Source of the DNA: JASTVH01 sp042862465
GTDB lineage: Bacteria; Pseudomonadota; Gammaproteobacteria; Pseudomonadales; Oleiphilaceae
Reading direction: 5' to 3'
Length of the DNA: 64,000 nt
Assembly: GCA_042862465.1 (NCBI GenBank)
Contig: JASTVH010000001.1
Location: 372,001-436,000 of the forward strand
Below are positions 1-9,249 of the stretch, in pieces; the first letter of the stretch is position 1, and every line of letters begins with the position of its first letter. A model generated the notes under the pieces. The model worked only from the letters and a program-made list of their open reading frames with translations, did no database searches and was not told where the DNA came from. The position numbers and the translations under genes are program-made.

Positions 1-1
1 A

Positions 2-352
2 GAGGCCATCGACAGTCTGGCCGAAGAGCCGGAAGAGGTAGTCGACGAGACTCAGGCTGAAGTGGAAGAGCCGGATCTCGAATCGGAGTTTGACGACAGC
101 ATTCTGGAAGAGGCCAGCGAGGCGTCAGCGGAAACCGAGTCGGTTGAAACGCCGGACACCGATCTGGGCGAGGATGAAGACTTCGACTTCCTCGCAGGTA
201 CCGATGAGGCAGCGACCAAACTGGATCTGGCCCGGGCCTACATCGAAATGGGCGATTCCGACGGTGCACGCGATATTCTGGAGGAAGTCGCTCTGGAAGG
301 CAGCGATGAACAAAAGCAGGAAGCCCAAACCCTGCTCAAAAAACTCTCCTAA
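2..352 (+). CDS. fimV: FimV, C-terminal fragment
   Basis: This is the last ~116 codons of a gene that begins left of the window; the frame is open from base 2 to the TAA at 350-352. The segment is strongly acidic (Glu/Asp-rich) and ends in the short helical repeat typical of the FimV C-terminus, with DLARAYIEMGD, ARDILEEV and a terminal LLKKLS. FimV is a large inner-membrane protein with a periplasmic LysM domain and a cytoplasmic TPR-like C-terminal domain, which acts in polar localisation and type IV pilus/twitching control. The truA gene follows, the same order as in Pseudomonas. The assignment rests on the conserved C-terminal domain and this neighbourhood. Confidence 0.88.
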   Translation, partial: EAIDSLAEEPEEVVDETQAEVEEPDLESEFDDSILEEASEASAETESVETPDTDLGEDEDFDFLAGTDEAATKLDLARAYIEMGDSDGARDILEEVALEGSDEQKQEAQTLLKKLS

Positions 353-357
353 AACGG

Positions 358-389
358 TATAATGCCCCGACTTACTCCAATGTCGGGGC
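358..389 (+). promoter_or_regulatory. TATAAT -10 box overlapping a perfect hairpin between fimV and truA
   Basis: A perfect -10 hexamer TATAAT lies at 358-363, just after the fimV stop. It is followed directly by an inverted repeat, GCCCCGAC (364-371) and GTCGGGGC (382-389), with a 10-base loop. No good -35 is visible and no T-run follows the hairpin, so it could be a weak promoter for truA, a Rho-independent-like structure ending fimV, or a translation-control hairpin 9 bases ahead of the truA start. Confidence 0.4.
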
Positions 390-398
390 CGTTCACCG

Positions 399-1259
399 TT
401 GCTAGAAACACCACCTACATTAACGACCAGTCTCGAAATCGGGGCTGGTCGTGTCGTTTTGGTCATCGAATACGATGGCACTCGCTTCAAGGGCTGGCAG
501 GATCAGCACAAGCCCAAGGTCCGCACTGTGCAGGGCCAACTCCAGCAGGCCGTGGAAAAAGTGGCGAATCAGGAAGTGGAACTGGTTTGTGCGGGCCGCA
601 CGGATGCCGGTGTACACGCCAGCTACCAGGTCGTTCATTTCGACGCTGAGGTGACAAGGCCGCTGCGTTCATGGATACTGGGAATCAATACGGCCCTTCC
701 GGACGACATCACGGTCCATTGGGCAGGTAACGCCCCTGCAGACTTTCATGCCCGTTTCAGTGCTACGGCGAGGCGTTATCGCTACGTGATCTTCAATCAT
801 ATCGTGCGCCCGGCGCTCTATCGCTTCAATGTCACTTGGCATCATCCACCTCTGGATGCCGCACTTATGCACGAAGCCGCCCAATGCCTGGTAGGGGAGC
901 ATGATTTTTCGGCCTTTCGTGCCGCCGGTTGCCAGTCGCGGTCGCCGTTTCGCTATCTGTCACGTATTGATGTACTCCGTGAAGGCCCTTTCGTGGTGAT
1001 CGATGTCGAAGCCAATGCCTTTCTTCACCACATGGTTCGGAACATTGCCGGATCGCTGATGGCCATCGGTTCCGGCAAAGAGCCGGTGGAATGGCTGGAG
1101 CACGCCCTGCAATCCCGGGATCGCCGTGTCGCGGGTATTACCGCACCGGCTGCCGGTCTTTATCTGGTTGATGTACGCTATCCCGAAGAGAAGTCAGTTC
1201 CCAGGCCTCAGGTCGGGCCCCTGATGCTGACGGGCTGGCCGACCTTGCAGGCCGATTGA
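399..1259 (+). CDS. truA: tRNA pseudouridine(38-40) synthase TruA
   Basis: TruA converts uridines 38-40 of the tRNA anticodon arm to pseudouridine. The 286-residue protein shows the family hallmarks VIEYDGTRF-KGWQ near the N-terminus and the catalytic loop CAGRTDAGVHA, in which Asp69 (from the TTG start) is the nucleophile. FHARFSATARRYRY and FLHHMVRNIAG are further conserved blocks. The start is uncertain: TTG at 399 gives an N-terminal extension, and a later GTG near 448 just before VLVIEYDG is possible; no clear Shine-Dalgarno supports either. It is followed without a gap by trpF, as in pseudomonads. Confidence 0.95.
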   Translation: MLETPPTLTTSLEIGAGRVVLVIEYDGTRFKGWQDQHKPKVRTVQGQLQQAVEKVANQEVELVCAGRTDAGVHASYQVVHFDAEVTRPLRSWILGINTALPDDITVHWAGNAPADFHARFSATARRYRYVIFNHIVRPALYRFNVTWHHPPLDAALMHEAAQCLVGEHDFSAFRAAGCQSRSPFRYLSRIDVLREGPFVVIDVEANAFLHHMVRNIAGSLMAIGSGKEPVEWLEHALQSRDRRVAGITAPAAGLYLVDVRYPEEKSVPRPQVGPLMLTGWPTLQAD

Positions 1260-1294
1260 GCAAAGCTGACAGCAGGAACAAACCCAAATTGCCC

Positions 1295-1921
1295 ATGACA
1301 CGTATCAAGATTTGCGGAATCACAAAGCCGGAGGACGGCGCGTTCGCCGCCAGGGCCGGTGCCGAGGCGGTGGGCGTGGTGTTCTATCCGCCCAGCCCAC
1401 GCGCGGTCACATTAGAGCAGGCCAGGGCGGTCAGTGATGCGCTGCCGCCGTTTACATCGCTGGTGGCTTTGTTCGTGAATCCTTCCGTGGCTGAAGTGGA
1501 ACAGGCGCTGAAAACTCTTCCCATCAGCCTGTTGCAGTTCCATGGCGATGAAAGCCCGGCCTTCTGCGAACAGTTTGACCGGCCGTATATGAAGGCGGTC
1601 AGGGTTCGTGGTCCTGATACGGTGACCTCAGCTTTCGACCACTATGACGGGGCCAATGGCCTGCTGCTCGATGCCTACGTGAAGGACCAGTACGGCGGCA
1701 CCGGGCAGCCGTTCAACTGGGACTGGATTCCGCGGGAGAGGCCCTTGCCGGTCGTGTTGGCCGGTGGTTTGACATCTGATAACGTAGCGGGCGCGGTGCG
1801 GGCCGTGCGTCCTTGGGCCGTCGACGTGAGTGGTGGCGTTGAGGCCAGCAAGGGAATCAAGGACCCGGACAAGATCCGCCAATTCATCAATGAGGTGCGC
1901 AGTGTCGTTGAAACTGACTGA
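1295..1921 (+). CDS. trpF: Phosphoribosylanthranilate isomerase TrpF
   Basis: TrpF isomerises N-(5-phosphoribosyl)anthranilate to CdRP in tryptophan synthesis. The 208-residue protein starts with MTRIKICGIT, giving the catalytic base Cys7, and has the general acid Asp126 in LLLDAYVK, followed by GGTG and the phosphate-binding AGGLTSDN and VDVSGGVE segments of the TIM barrel. I chose ATG at 1295 because TrpF proteins begin at this motif; a TTG at 1256 would add 13 residues and overlap the truA stop. The gene lies between truA and trpB and its end overlaps the probable trpB start. Confidence 0.95.
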   Translation: MTRIKICGITKPEDGAFAARAGAEAVGVVFYPPSPRAVTLEQARAVSDALPPFTSLVALFVNPSVAEVEQALKTLPISLLQFHGDESPAFCEQFDRPYMKAVRVRGPDTVTSAFDHYDGANGLLLDAYVKDQYGGTGQPFNWDWIPRERPLPVVLAGGLTSDNVAGAVRAVRPWAVDVSGGVEASKGIKDPDKIRQFINEVRSVVETD

Positions 1922-3122
1922 AGATATGCTGAAAGGGTTGCCGGATGCGCGAGGCCATTTCGGCAATTACGGGGGGCGATTCGTCTCTGAAACCCTGTTC
2001 GACTCGCTCACACAACTGGAGCGCGAGTACGAGCGGCTCCGGAACGATCCTGAATTTCAGGCCAAGTTCGATAAGGACCTGCAGGATTACGTGGGGCGTC
2101 CGTCTCCGCTGTACCTGGCTGAACGGCTGACTCGCGAAGTGGGCGGCGCCCAGATCTGGCTCAAGCGCGAAGACCTCAATCACACCGGCGCGCACAAGGT
2201 GAACAATACCATTGGGCAAGCCCTCCTGGCGCAGTTTCTTGGCAAGCCCCGGGTCATCGCCGAAACCGGCGCAGGACAGCATGGTGTGGCCACTGCCACG
2301 GTGGCTGCACGGCTTGGCCTCAAGTGCAAGGTCTTCATGGGCTCCGAGGACGTGCGGCGCCAGTCGCTGAACGTTTATCGCATGAAGCTGCTGGGCGCCG
2401 AAGTGCAGGCCGTGGACAGCGGCACCCGCACACTCAAGGACGCCATGAACGAGGCTCTGCGCGACTGGGTCACCAATGTCGATGACACCTTCTACATCAT
2501 TGGCACCGTGGCCGGCCCCCACCCCTATCCCAAGCTGGTACGGGACTTCCAGTCCGTGATCGGCCGCGAGACCCGTCAGCAGTGTCTGGAGAAGACCGGA
2601 CGCCTGCCGGATGCGCTGGTGGCGTGCGTTGGCGGCGGTTCGAACGCGATCGGCATGTTCTACCCGTTCCTGATGGATGAGGGCGTGGCCATGTACGGCG
2701 TTGAAGCCGGTGGGCACGGGCTTGAGACCGGTGAGCATGCGGCGCCGCTGAGTTCAGGCCGGCCCGGGGTATTGCACGGCAACCGTACCTACCTGATGGA
2801 AGATGAGAACGGCCAGATTTCCGGTACCCATTCCATTTCGGCCGGCCTCGATTATCCGGGCGTAGGGCCCGAACATGCCTGGCTGAAAGATGCCGGACGT
2901 GCCCAGTACGTCTCCATCACCGATGATGAGGCCATCGAAGCCTTCCATCGACTGACCTCGGTCGAAGGCATCATGCCGGCCCTGGAATCGGCTCATGCCG
3001 TGGCCTATGCCACCAAGCTTGCGGCCCAGATGGACACGGACCAAACGGTGGTCATCAACCTTTCCGGTCGTGGTGACAAGGATATTCACACCATCGCCGA
3101 GATGGACGGGATTGAGTTTTAA
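1902..3122 (+). CDS. trpB: Tryptophan synthase beta chain
   Basis: The PLP-dependent beta subunit condenses indole with serine. The protein has GHFGNYGGRFVSETL near its start, the PLP lysine in HTGAHKVNN (Lys99 from the GTG used here), the phosphate loop CVGGGSNAIGMF, and NLSGRGDKD at the C-terminus. The start is a choice between GTG 1902, preceded six bases earlier by GAGG (1892-1895), and ATG 1926, which gives a 398-residue protein of the usual length. Either way it overlaps or abuts trpF, and trpA follows 14 bases downstream, so the subunits are co-expressed. Confidence 0.95.
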   Translation: MSLKLTEDMLKGLPDARGHFGNYGGRFVSETLFDSLTQLEREYERLRNDPEFQAKFDKDLQDYVGRPSPLYLAERLTREVGGAQIWLKREDLNHTGAHKVNNTIGQALLAQFLGKPRVIAETGAGQHGVATATVAARLGLKCKVFMGSEDVRRQSLNVYRMKLLGAEVQAVDSGTRTLKDAMNEALRDWVTNVDDTFYIIGTVAGPHPYPKLVRDFQSVIGRETRQQCLEKTGRLPDALVACVGGGSNAIGMFYPFLMDEGVAMYGVEAGGHGLETGEHAAPLSSGRPGVLHGNRTYLMEDENGQISGTHSISAGLDYPGVGPEHAWLKDAGRAQYVSITDDEAIEAFHRLTSVEGIMPALESAHAVAYATKLAAQMDTDQTVVINLSGRGDKDIHTIAEMDGIEF

Positions 3123-3136
3123 GGCGCGGAGCAGCG

Positions 3137-3949
3137 ATGAGTCGAATTGAAAAGAAATTGTCCGGACTGAAACAGGCCGGACGCAAGGCCCTGGTTCCCT
3201 TTATCACCGCCGGTGATCCCAATCTGGAAGAAACGGTGCCCTTGATGCATACCCTGGTTGAGGCCGGTGCGGATATCATCGAATTGGGCATCCCTTTTTC
3301 CGACCCCATGGCGGACGGGCCGGTGATCCAGAAAGCCACCGAAAGGGCCCTGGCCAAGGGGTGCTCGCTGCGCAAGGTGTTGGCCATGGTGGCCAGGTTC
3401 CGCGAAGCGGATGCGGACACCCCGGTCGTGCTCATGGGTTACCTTAATCCCATCGAGGCCATGGGGGCAGAAGCATTTGTGGACGCCGCCGCTGAAGCCG
3501 GGGTGGACGGGGTGCTGACCGTGGACCTGCCTCCTGAGGAGGCTGACCAGCTGATTCCGTTACTCAAGGCCAAGAATCTGGATGCGATCTTCCTGCTGGC
3601 CCCCACCACGACCGAGGAGCGCATTCGTTCCATCAGCGATCACAGCTCCGGTTACGTTTACTATGTGTCCTTCAAGGGCGTGACCGGCGCCGGCGGGCGG
3701 CTGAATACCGAGGAAGTGGCCCAGCGGGTCAACAAGATTCATGAACTGACGGCGCTGCCCGTGGGGGTGGGCTTCGGTATTCGCGACGCTGCAAGCGCCA
3801 AGGCGATCGGCAAGGTATCCGATGGTGTAATTGTCGGATCTGTCATAGTGAATACCATTGCTCAATATCCCCAGGGTGGAGAGGATATGCATCAGGCCAT
3901 TCGTGACCTGGTCAGTCCCATGCGGCACGCTCTGGACGAATTGGCATAA
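3137..3949 (+). CDS. trpA: Tryptophan synthase alpha chain
   Basis: TrpA cleaves indole-3-glycerol phosphate to indole, which is channelled to TrpB. The 270-residue TIM-barrel protein carries the catalytic pair Glu49 (IIELGIPFSDP) and Asp60 (DPMADGP), plus the phosphate-binding GVGFGIRD segment. GGAG lies about eight bases before the ATG. Its place after trpB and before accD matches the trpFBA-accD arrangement of many proteobacteria; the rest of the tryptophan pathway (trpE/G/D/C) is not in the window. Confidence 0.96.
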   Translation: MSRIEKKLSGLKQAGRKALVPFITAGDPNLEETVPLMHTLVEAGADIIELGIPFSDPMADGPVIQKATERALAKGCSLRKVLAMVARFREADADTPVVLMGYLNPIEAMGAEAFVDAAAEAGVDGVLTVDLPPEEADQLIPLLKAKNLDAIFLLAPTTTEERIRSISDHSSGYVYYVSFKGVTGAGGRLNTEEVAQRVNKIHELTALPVGVGFGIRDAASAKAIGKVSDGVIVGSVIVNTIAQYPQGGEDMHQAIRDLVSPMRHALDELA

Positions 3950-4040
3950 GTCGGACGACGGTAACGGGTATACAGGGCCACTGCTTTGGGCTCCCGGGCC
4001 CCGGCTTGCAATACCCTCGACGCGGCAAGAAGGAACGGAC

Positions 4041-4961
4041 ATGAGTAGCTGGTTGGACAAGATAATGCCGGGCATGAACCGGGCTCAGAATGAGCAGCGT
4101 TCGAGTGTGCCCGAAGGTTTGTGGAAGAAATGTCCGAAATGCAGCGGCTTCCTGTACCGCCCGGAGCTGGAAAAGAACCTGGATGTCTGTCCCAAGTGTG
4201 ACCATCACATTCGGGTATCGGCCCGGCGGAGGCTGGATATCTTTCTGGATGCGGAGCCGCGGGAAGAGATTGCTGCCGATCTGGAGCCTTACGATCGCCT
4301 CAAGTTCAAGGACAGCAAACGCTACAAAGACCGTCTCAACCACAACCAGAAGTCGACCGGTGAAAAGGACGCGCTGGTCGTCATGCGCGGCGCCGTCCAT
4401 GGTGTCGATGTGGTGGCTGCGGCGTTCGAGTTCAATTTTCTGGGCGGCTCGATGGGTGCTGTGGTCGGTGAGAAATTTGTTCGCGCCTGTAACCTTGCTC
4501 TGGAAGAGCGCATCCCGCTGGTGTGTTTTTCCGCCAGTGGGGGCGCCCGGATGCAGGAGGCCATCCTGTCCCTGATGCAGATGGCCAAAACCGCCGCGGC
4601 GCTGGAGCGTCTGAAACAGGCGGGCATTCCCTACATTTCCGTGTTGACCGACCCGGTCTTTGGCGGTGTGTCGGCCAGTCTGGCCATGTTGGGCGACCTG
4701 AATGTCGCCGAGCCCTACGCGCTGATTGGATTTGCCGGCCCGCGGGTCATCGAACAGACCGTGCGGGAGAAACTGCCCGAGGGCTTTCAGCGCAGTGAGT
4801 TCCTGCTTGAGCACGGGGCCGTCGACATGATCATCCCCAGGCTTGAGATGCGCGAACGCCTGGCCAAAATCCTCTCCAAGCTCAGTCACTGGCCCGAGCC
4901 CCATATCGAGCCAGATGATCCGGACCCGATAGAAGTACCGAATGAACCCACCGAAGAGTAA
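4041..4961 (+). CDS. accD: Acetyl-CoA carboxylase carboxyltransferase subunit beta
   Basis: AccD with AccA forms the carboxyltransferase that makes malonyl-CoA, the first step in fatty-acid synthesis. The 306-residue protein has the N-terminal zinc finger with Cys31, Cys34, Cys50 and Cys53, then the crotonase-like carboxyltransferase core (FEFNFLGGSMGAV, SASGGARMQEA, DPVFGGVSASLA, GFAGPRVIEQT). The ATG at 4041 follows AAGGAACGG, a good ribosome site; upstream in-frame codons belong to the 91-base trpA-accD spacer. Its 3' end overlaps folC by 20 bases. Confidence 0.96.
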   Translation: MSSWLDKIMPGMNRAQNEQRSSVPEGLWKKCPKCSGFLYRPELEKNLDVCPKCDHHIRVSARRRLDIFLDAEPREEIAADLEPYDRLKFKDSKRYKDRLNHNQKSTGEKDALVVMRGAVHGVDVVAAAFEFNFLGGSMGAVVGEKFVRACNLALEERIPLVCFSASGGARMQEAILSLMQMAKTAAALERLKQAGIPYISVLTDPVFGGVSASLAMLGDLNVAEPYALIGFAGPRVIEQTVREKLPEGFQRSEFLLEHGAVDMIIPRLEMRERLAKILSKLSHWPEPHIEPDDPDPIEVPNEPTEE

Positions 4962-6228
4962 CGCGAGCCTGGATGAGTGGCTGAGCTATCTCGAGTCCCT
5001 GCATCCGAAAACCATGGATCTGGGACTCGACCGCGTCCTGCTGGTATTGCGCCGGTTATTCCCGCGTCGTCCGGATGCCCGCATCATCACCATTGCCGGC
5101 ACCAACGGCAAAGGTTCCACCGCGGCCGCATTGGAGAGCCTGCTGCGTGCCCGGGGGCGGACGACCGGTCTCTACACCTCGCCGCACATCCTGGCCTACA
5201 ACGAGCGGGCCCGCATCAATGGCCAGGCGGTCGGGGATGCAGCATTGATTGATGCCTTCCAGCGCATCGAAGCCGCCCGCGGCAACGTCTCGCTGACCTA
5301 TTTTGAGTTCGGCACGCTGGCGGCGTTTCTGCTGTTTGCCGACAGCAACGTGGACGACTGGGTGTTGGAGGTTGGGCTTGGGGGGCGGCTGGATGCGGTC
5401 AACAGCCTGGATCCGGATCTTGCCATCATTACCTCCGTGGCCATCGATCACAGCGACTGGCTCGGCAATGACCGGGTCACCATTGGCTTTGAAAAAGCCG
5501 GCATCCTGCGTCCCGGCATCACCGCGCTTTATGGCGAGGCGGATGCACCATCCTCGGTGCTGCAGCAGGCCCTGGCCCAGAAGGTGCAGTTGTATCGTGC
5601 CGGGCAGCAATATGACGCCGTTAATGAAGGCGATGGGCGGGCACGGATTCGTTATCAGTGGAAGGGCGAGTCCCGGGAGCTGAAGCTGCCCGTGCCCGCG
5701 TTACCGTTGCCCAGTGTTGCCTCCGCCATCCAGGCCCTGGCGTTGCTGGGAGAGGATCCGCAGTCGGTCGATATTATGGCAGCCCTGAAGTTCGCACCGC
5801 TGCAGGGGCGCTTTGAGATTGTCCGGGACGCGCCGAGGGTGATTCTCGATGTCGGTCATAATCCTCATGCGGCCGGGTGGCTGGCTGGGCGACTGCAGGA
5901 TGAAGCCTGTCAGGGACGAACATTCGCGGTATATGCCGGGCTGGCGGACAAAGACACAGTTGGGGTCTTTCAGGCCTTGTCGCCCGTGATCGATCGCTGG
6001 TTGCCGGCGTTGCTTAGCGAGCCCCGGGCTCTTGAGCGGGCAGCGCTCCGGGAGCGTCTGGAATCGGCCGGGCTGGGTGATTCGCCAGTGTATGACACTG
6101 TGGCAGCGGCTCTTTCAGCGGCACTGGAAGGGGCGGCCGCAGAAGATCGGGTGATTGTTCTGGGCTCGTTCTACACCGTCGCGGAAGCCAAGCGGGCGCT
6201 GACGGATGGAGCCAAAGGCACCATTTGA
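4942..6228 (+). CDS. folC: Bifunctional folylpolyglutamate synthase/dihydrofolate synthase FolC
   Basis: FolC joins glutamate to dihydropteroate and extends the polyglutamate tail of folates. The 428-residue protein has the Mur-ligase fold: P-loop GTNGKGST at residues 53-60, the omega-loop region YTSPHILAYNERARING, the metal-binding IDHSDWLG, the carbamylated-lysine segment FEKAGILR and DVGHNPHA near the start of the C-terminal domain. It starts inside accD, so translation is probably coupled. The order accD-folC-dedD is conserved in pseudomonads. Confidence 0.95.
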   Translation: MNPPKSNASLDEWLSYLESLHPKTMDLGLDRVLLVLRRLFPRRPDARIITIAGTNGKGSTAAALESLLRARGRTTGLYTSPHILAYNERARINGQAVGDAALIDAFQRIEAARGNVSLTYFEFGTLAAFLLFADSNVDDWVLEVGLGGRLDAVNSLDPDLAIITSVAIDHSDWLGNDRVTIGFEKAGILRPGITALYGEADAPSSVLQQALAQKVQLYRAGQQYDAVNEGDGRARIRYQWKGESRELKLPVPALPLPSVASAIQALALLGEDPQSVDIMAALKFAPLQGRFEIVRDAPRVILDVGHNPHAAGWLAGRLQDEACQGRTFAVYAGLADKDTVGVFQALSPVIDRWLPALLSEPRALERAALRERLESAGLGDSPVYDTVAAALSAALEGAAAEDRVIVLGSFYTVAEAKRALTDGAKGTI

Positions 6229-6327
6229 AGCCGCTGCAAAAGTGTCGGGAAGAATGGCGCTGGTCAGTGCCCGGAGCCGCGGGTTACACTCCCTTTTGTT
6301 TTTTGAACCGAGGGTAGAGGGTCGATT

Positions 6328-6990
6328 GTGGATGGACTAAAGCAACGCATCGTGGGCGCACTCGTTCTGGTTTCCCTGGCGGTGATTTTCGTCCCCATGC
6401 TGTTTGATGAACCAAGGCAAGCGCAAACCACCAAGACAATCGATATTCCGGAGCAACCGGCTTTTCCTGAAGTTCGCATCGAGAAACCGCAGGCCCCGGA
6501 CCTTGCCGACCAGCCCGAAGAGGTTCCCTTGCCGGCAGATGCTGATACAGGCTCTGACGAGTCCGGTAACCAGAAGTGGACCCTGGAGGAAATTCCTGAT
6601 CAGCCAAAGGCCAAGCCGGCCACCACGACAGAGCCTGACAAGGAACAGTCCGTCACTGAGGAAAAGGTCGCCGAGAAAGTTCCGGAAATCACCAAACCTG
6701 AACCCTCCCGCGAAGAAACCACGGAAAACCATAGCCGCGAAGCGCTCAAAGGCGCCTGGCTGGTCCAGCTGGGCAGCTTCGGAAACCAGGAAAATGCCAA
6801 CCGGCTCCGGGACTCGGTGATCGACAAGGGCTACGACGCTTTCACCACCCAGTACGAAAATGGGGGCAAAACCCTGACCCGTGTCATTTCCGGGCCCTTC
6901 GCCAAGAAGACCCTGGCGCAGCAAGCCAAGTCACAGTTGGACAAGGCCTTTGGCGTCAACAGCCTGGTGATGTCTGGCGATAGCGAATAG
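6328..6990 (+). CDS. dedD: SPOR-domain cell division protein DedD
   Basis: DedD is a bitopic septal protein that binds denuded peptidoglycan and supports constriction. The 220-residue sequence has one N-terminal membrane segment (about residues 8-25), a long Pro/Glu/Lys-rich periplasmic linker, and a C-terminal SPOR domain from about residue 145 (WLVQLGSFGNQENANRLRD through RVISGPF). A GTG start at 6328 is preceded by GAGGG at a suitable distance. It is 99 bases after folC and before cvpA, as in Pseudomonas. Confidence 0.9.
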   Translation: MDGLKQRIVGALVLVSLAVIFVPMLFDEPRQAQTTKTIDIPEQPAFPEVRIEKPQAPDLADQPEEVPLPADADTGSDESGNQKWTLEEIPDQPKAKPATTTEPDKEQSVTEEKVAEKVPEITKPEPSREETTENHSREALKGAWLVQLGSFGNQENANRLRDSVIDKGYDAFTTQYENGGKTLTRVISGPFAKKTLAQQAKSQLDKAFGVNSLVMSGDSE

Positions 6991-7034
6991 ACAGTGGCCG
7001 AACAGGAACCTGCTGATTTGCACCCTGATATGGT

Positions 7035-7062
7035 TTGGGGTGGGCGTGATTCCTGCTAGAAT
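7035..7062 (+). promoter_or_regulatory. Candidate promoter for cvpA-purF-metZ
   Basis: An extended -10 element, TG-C-TAGAAT (TAGAAT at 7057-7062), sits 34 bases before the cvpA start, with a weak TTGGGG -35 at 7035-7040 and a 16-base spacer. No PurR-like operator is apparent. Confidence 0.4.
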
Positions 7063-7095
7063 TGCGTTTCGCTTGAATCGTACTTGGGCTGCTGA

Positions 7096-7644
7096 ATGAA
7101 TGCCTTGATCTGGATCGACTGGGTCATCATCGTCGTTATCGCCGTATCCACCCTGATCAGTCTGAAACGTGGCTTCGTACGCGAGGCGCTGTCCCTGGTG
7201 ACCTGGATTGCTGCCTTCATCATTGCCCGCTCGTTTCATCCCAATATGCAAACGTTATTGGCCGACACGGTCGAGACGCCCTTAGTGCGACTGGCCGCAG
7301 CCTTTGCCATTCTGTTTTGCGGTACGCTGATAATCGGCGCTCTGATCAACAATTTTATTGTCCATCTGGTCCGGATAACGGGCCTGAGCGCCACGGATCG
7401 GGTGCTTGGCATGGGGTTTGGACTGGCCCGGGGCATGGTGTTGGTGGTGTTTGCGGTGGCGATGCTGCGTCTGACGCCAGTGGTCAACGATACCTGGTGG
7501 CAGAGTTCGGTATTGGTCAACCGCTTTATTCTGGTGGAACAGTGGTCGCGCCGGGTTTTCGGCGACGAGATTGAACGCTTTATGGGTGGCTCAGTGCAGG
7601 CCGCCATGGCTGTAGGCGTCGGACATCCGACGTCAGCGGTCTGA
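7096..7644 (+). CDS. cvpA: CvpA family inner membrane protein
   Basis: This is a 182-residue polytopic protein with four hydrophobic segments (about residues 6-28, 34-50, 62-88 and 101-122) and the family motif LKRGFVREALSLVTW after the first segment. CvpA is needed for colicin V export in E. coli and affects envelope stress and bile resistance; its molecular activity is unclear. It precedes purF here as in most gammaproteobacteria. Confidence 0.9.
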   Translation: MNALIWIDWVIIVVIAVSTLISLKRGFVREALSLVTWIAAFIIARSFHPNMQTLLADTVETPLVRLAAAFAILFCGTLIIGALINNFIVHLVRITGLSATDRVLGMGFGLARGMVLVVFAVAMLRLTPVVNDTWWQSSVLVNRFILVEQWSRRVFGDEIERFMGGSVQAAMAVGVGHPTSAV

Positions 7645-7724
7645 CGCAGCATTGCGCCAGACCCGATTTAGGGCACGTCTCAGGCGTGCTGCTCATGGGT
7701 AAAACGTCGGAGTAAAAGCACGCT

Positions 7725-9245
7725 ATGTGCGGAATTGTCGGAATCGTTGGCAAGAGTTACGTCAACCAGAGCCTTTATGACGCTCTTACGGTCATGCAGC
7801 ACCGCGGCCAGGATGCGGCCGGCATGGTGACGTTCGAGAACGAGCGTTTCTTCCTGCGAAAAGACAACGGTCTGGTACGGGATGTTTTTCGGACCCGTCA
7901 CATGCGTCGCCTGGTGGGCAATGTGGGGATCGGCCACGTCCGTTACCCCACGGCGGGGACGTCCAGCTCGGCCGAGGCCCAGCCTTTCTATGTGAACAGC
8001 CCCTACGGGATTACTCTGGCGCACAACGGCAATCTGACCAATGCCAATCAGCTGGCAGAAGACATCTTCCGTTCAGATCTGCGCCATATCAACACCAACT
8101 CCGATTCCGAGGTGCTGCTCAACGTCTTCGCCCATGAATTGCAGAAAATGGGCCAGCTCAAGCCCACCAAGGACGAGATCTTCACTGCGGTGAAGGCCGT
8201 TCACAAGCGCTGTCGTGGCGCCTATGCGGTCATTGCGATGATCACCGGGTATGGCATTGTCGGTTTCCGGGATCCCAATGGTATTCGTCCCGTGTGCTAC
8301 GGCGTGCGCGAGACCGAAAAGGGCAAGGAATACATGATTGCCTCCGAGAGCGTGGCGCTCAGTGCCCTGGGCTTCAAGGTGGTGCGCGATATCGCCCCGG
8401 GCGAGGCGGTTTACATCGAAACCGACGGCACCCTGTACACCCAACAGTGTGCGGACGGGTCCGAGCTGCACCCCTGTATCTTTGAGCATGTGTACTTTGC
8501 GCGGCCGGATTCAATCATCGATGGTATCTCGGTTTACAAGGCCCGCCTGCGCATGGGCGAGACCCTGGCCGACAAGCTGTTGCGGGAAAAACCCGACCAT
8601 GACATCGATGTGGTGATGCCGATTCCGGACACCAGCCGTACCTCGGCGTTGCAGCTCGCTCATAACCTGGGCGTGAAGTTCCGCGAGGGCTTCATCAAGA
8701 ACCGCTATATCGGCCGGACCTTCATCATGCCTGGCCAGAAAATGCGCAAGAAGTCTGTGCGCCAGAAGCTCAACCCCATCGAGCTGGAGTTCCGTGGCAA
8801 GAACGTATTGCTGGTGGACGATTCCATTGTACGTGGCACCACCTGCAAGGAAATCGTTCAGATGGCACGGGACGCCGGCGCGAACAAGGTCTATTTCGCC
8901 TCTGCCGCGCCTCCCGTTCGTTATCCCAACGTGTACGGCATCGACATGCCGGCGGCCAGCGAGCTCATTGCCCACGATCGCACCGTGGAGGAAGTTCAGG
9001 AGCTGATCGGTGCTGACTGGCTGATCTACCAGGATCTGGAAGATCTGGTGGAGTGTGCGCTGGAGGGCAATCCCCACGTGGCCCGCTTCGACTGTTCCGT
9101 GTTCGACGGCCAGTACATTACCGGGGACGTGGATGCCCAGTATCTCCAGGATCTGGAAGATGAGCGCAACGACGAGAAGAAACAGGGTCGCAATAAGGAA
9201 CTGATGGCCGACAACGGCGTTCTCGACCTGCATAACGACGAGTGA
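7725..9245 (+). CDS. purF: Amidophosphoribosyltransferase PurF
   Basis: PurF makes 5-phosphoribosylamine from PRPP and glutamine, the first committed step of purine synthesis. The 506-residue protein begins MCGIVGIVG, so Cys2 is the N-terminal nucleophile and there is no propeptide, as in E. coli. The glutaminase domain (MQHRGQDAAG, GNVGIGHVRYPTAG, AHNGNLTN) is followed by the phosphoribosyltransferase domain with the PRPP loop VLLVDDSIVRGTT around residues 360-372. GGAG lies upstream of the start. metZ follows after four bases. Confidence 0.97.
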   Translation: MCGIVGIVGKSYVNQSLYDALTVMQHRGQDAAGMVTFENERFFLRKDNGLVRDVFRTRHMRRLVGNVGIGHVRYPTAGTSSSAEAQPFYVNSPYGITLAHNGNLTNANQLAEDIFRSDLRHINTNSDSEVLLNVFAHELQKMGQLKPTKDEIFTAVKAVHKRCRGAYAVIAMITGYGIVGFRDPNGIRPVCYGVRETEKGKEYMIASESVALSALGFKVVRDIAPGEAVYIETDGTLYTQQCADGSELHPCIFEHVYFARPDSIIDGISVYKARLRMGETLADKLLREKPDHDIDVVMPIPDTSRTSALQLAHNLGVKFREGFIKNRYIGRTFIMPGQKMRKKSVRQKLNPIELEFRGKNVLLVDDSIVRGTTCKEIVQMARDAGANKVYFASAAPPVRYPNVYGIDMPAASELIAHDRTVEEVQELIGADWLIYQDLEDLVECALEGNPHVARFDCSVFDGQYITGDVDAQYLQDLEDERNDEKKQGRNKELMADNGVLDLHNDE

Positions 9246-9249
9246 AGCC

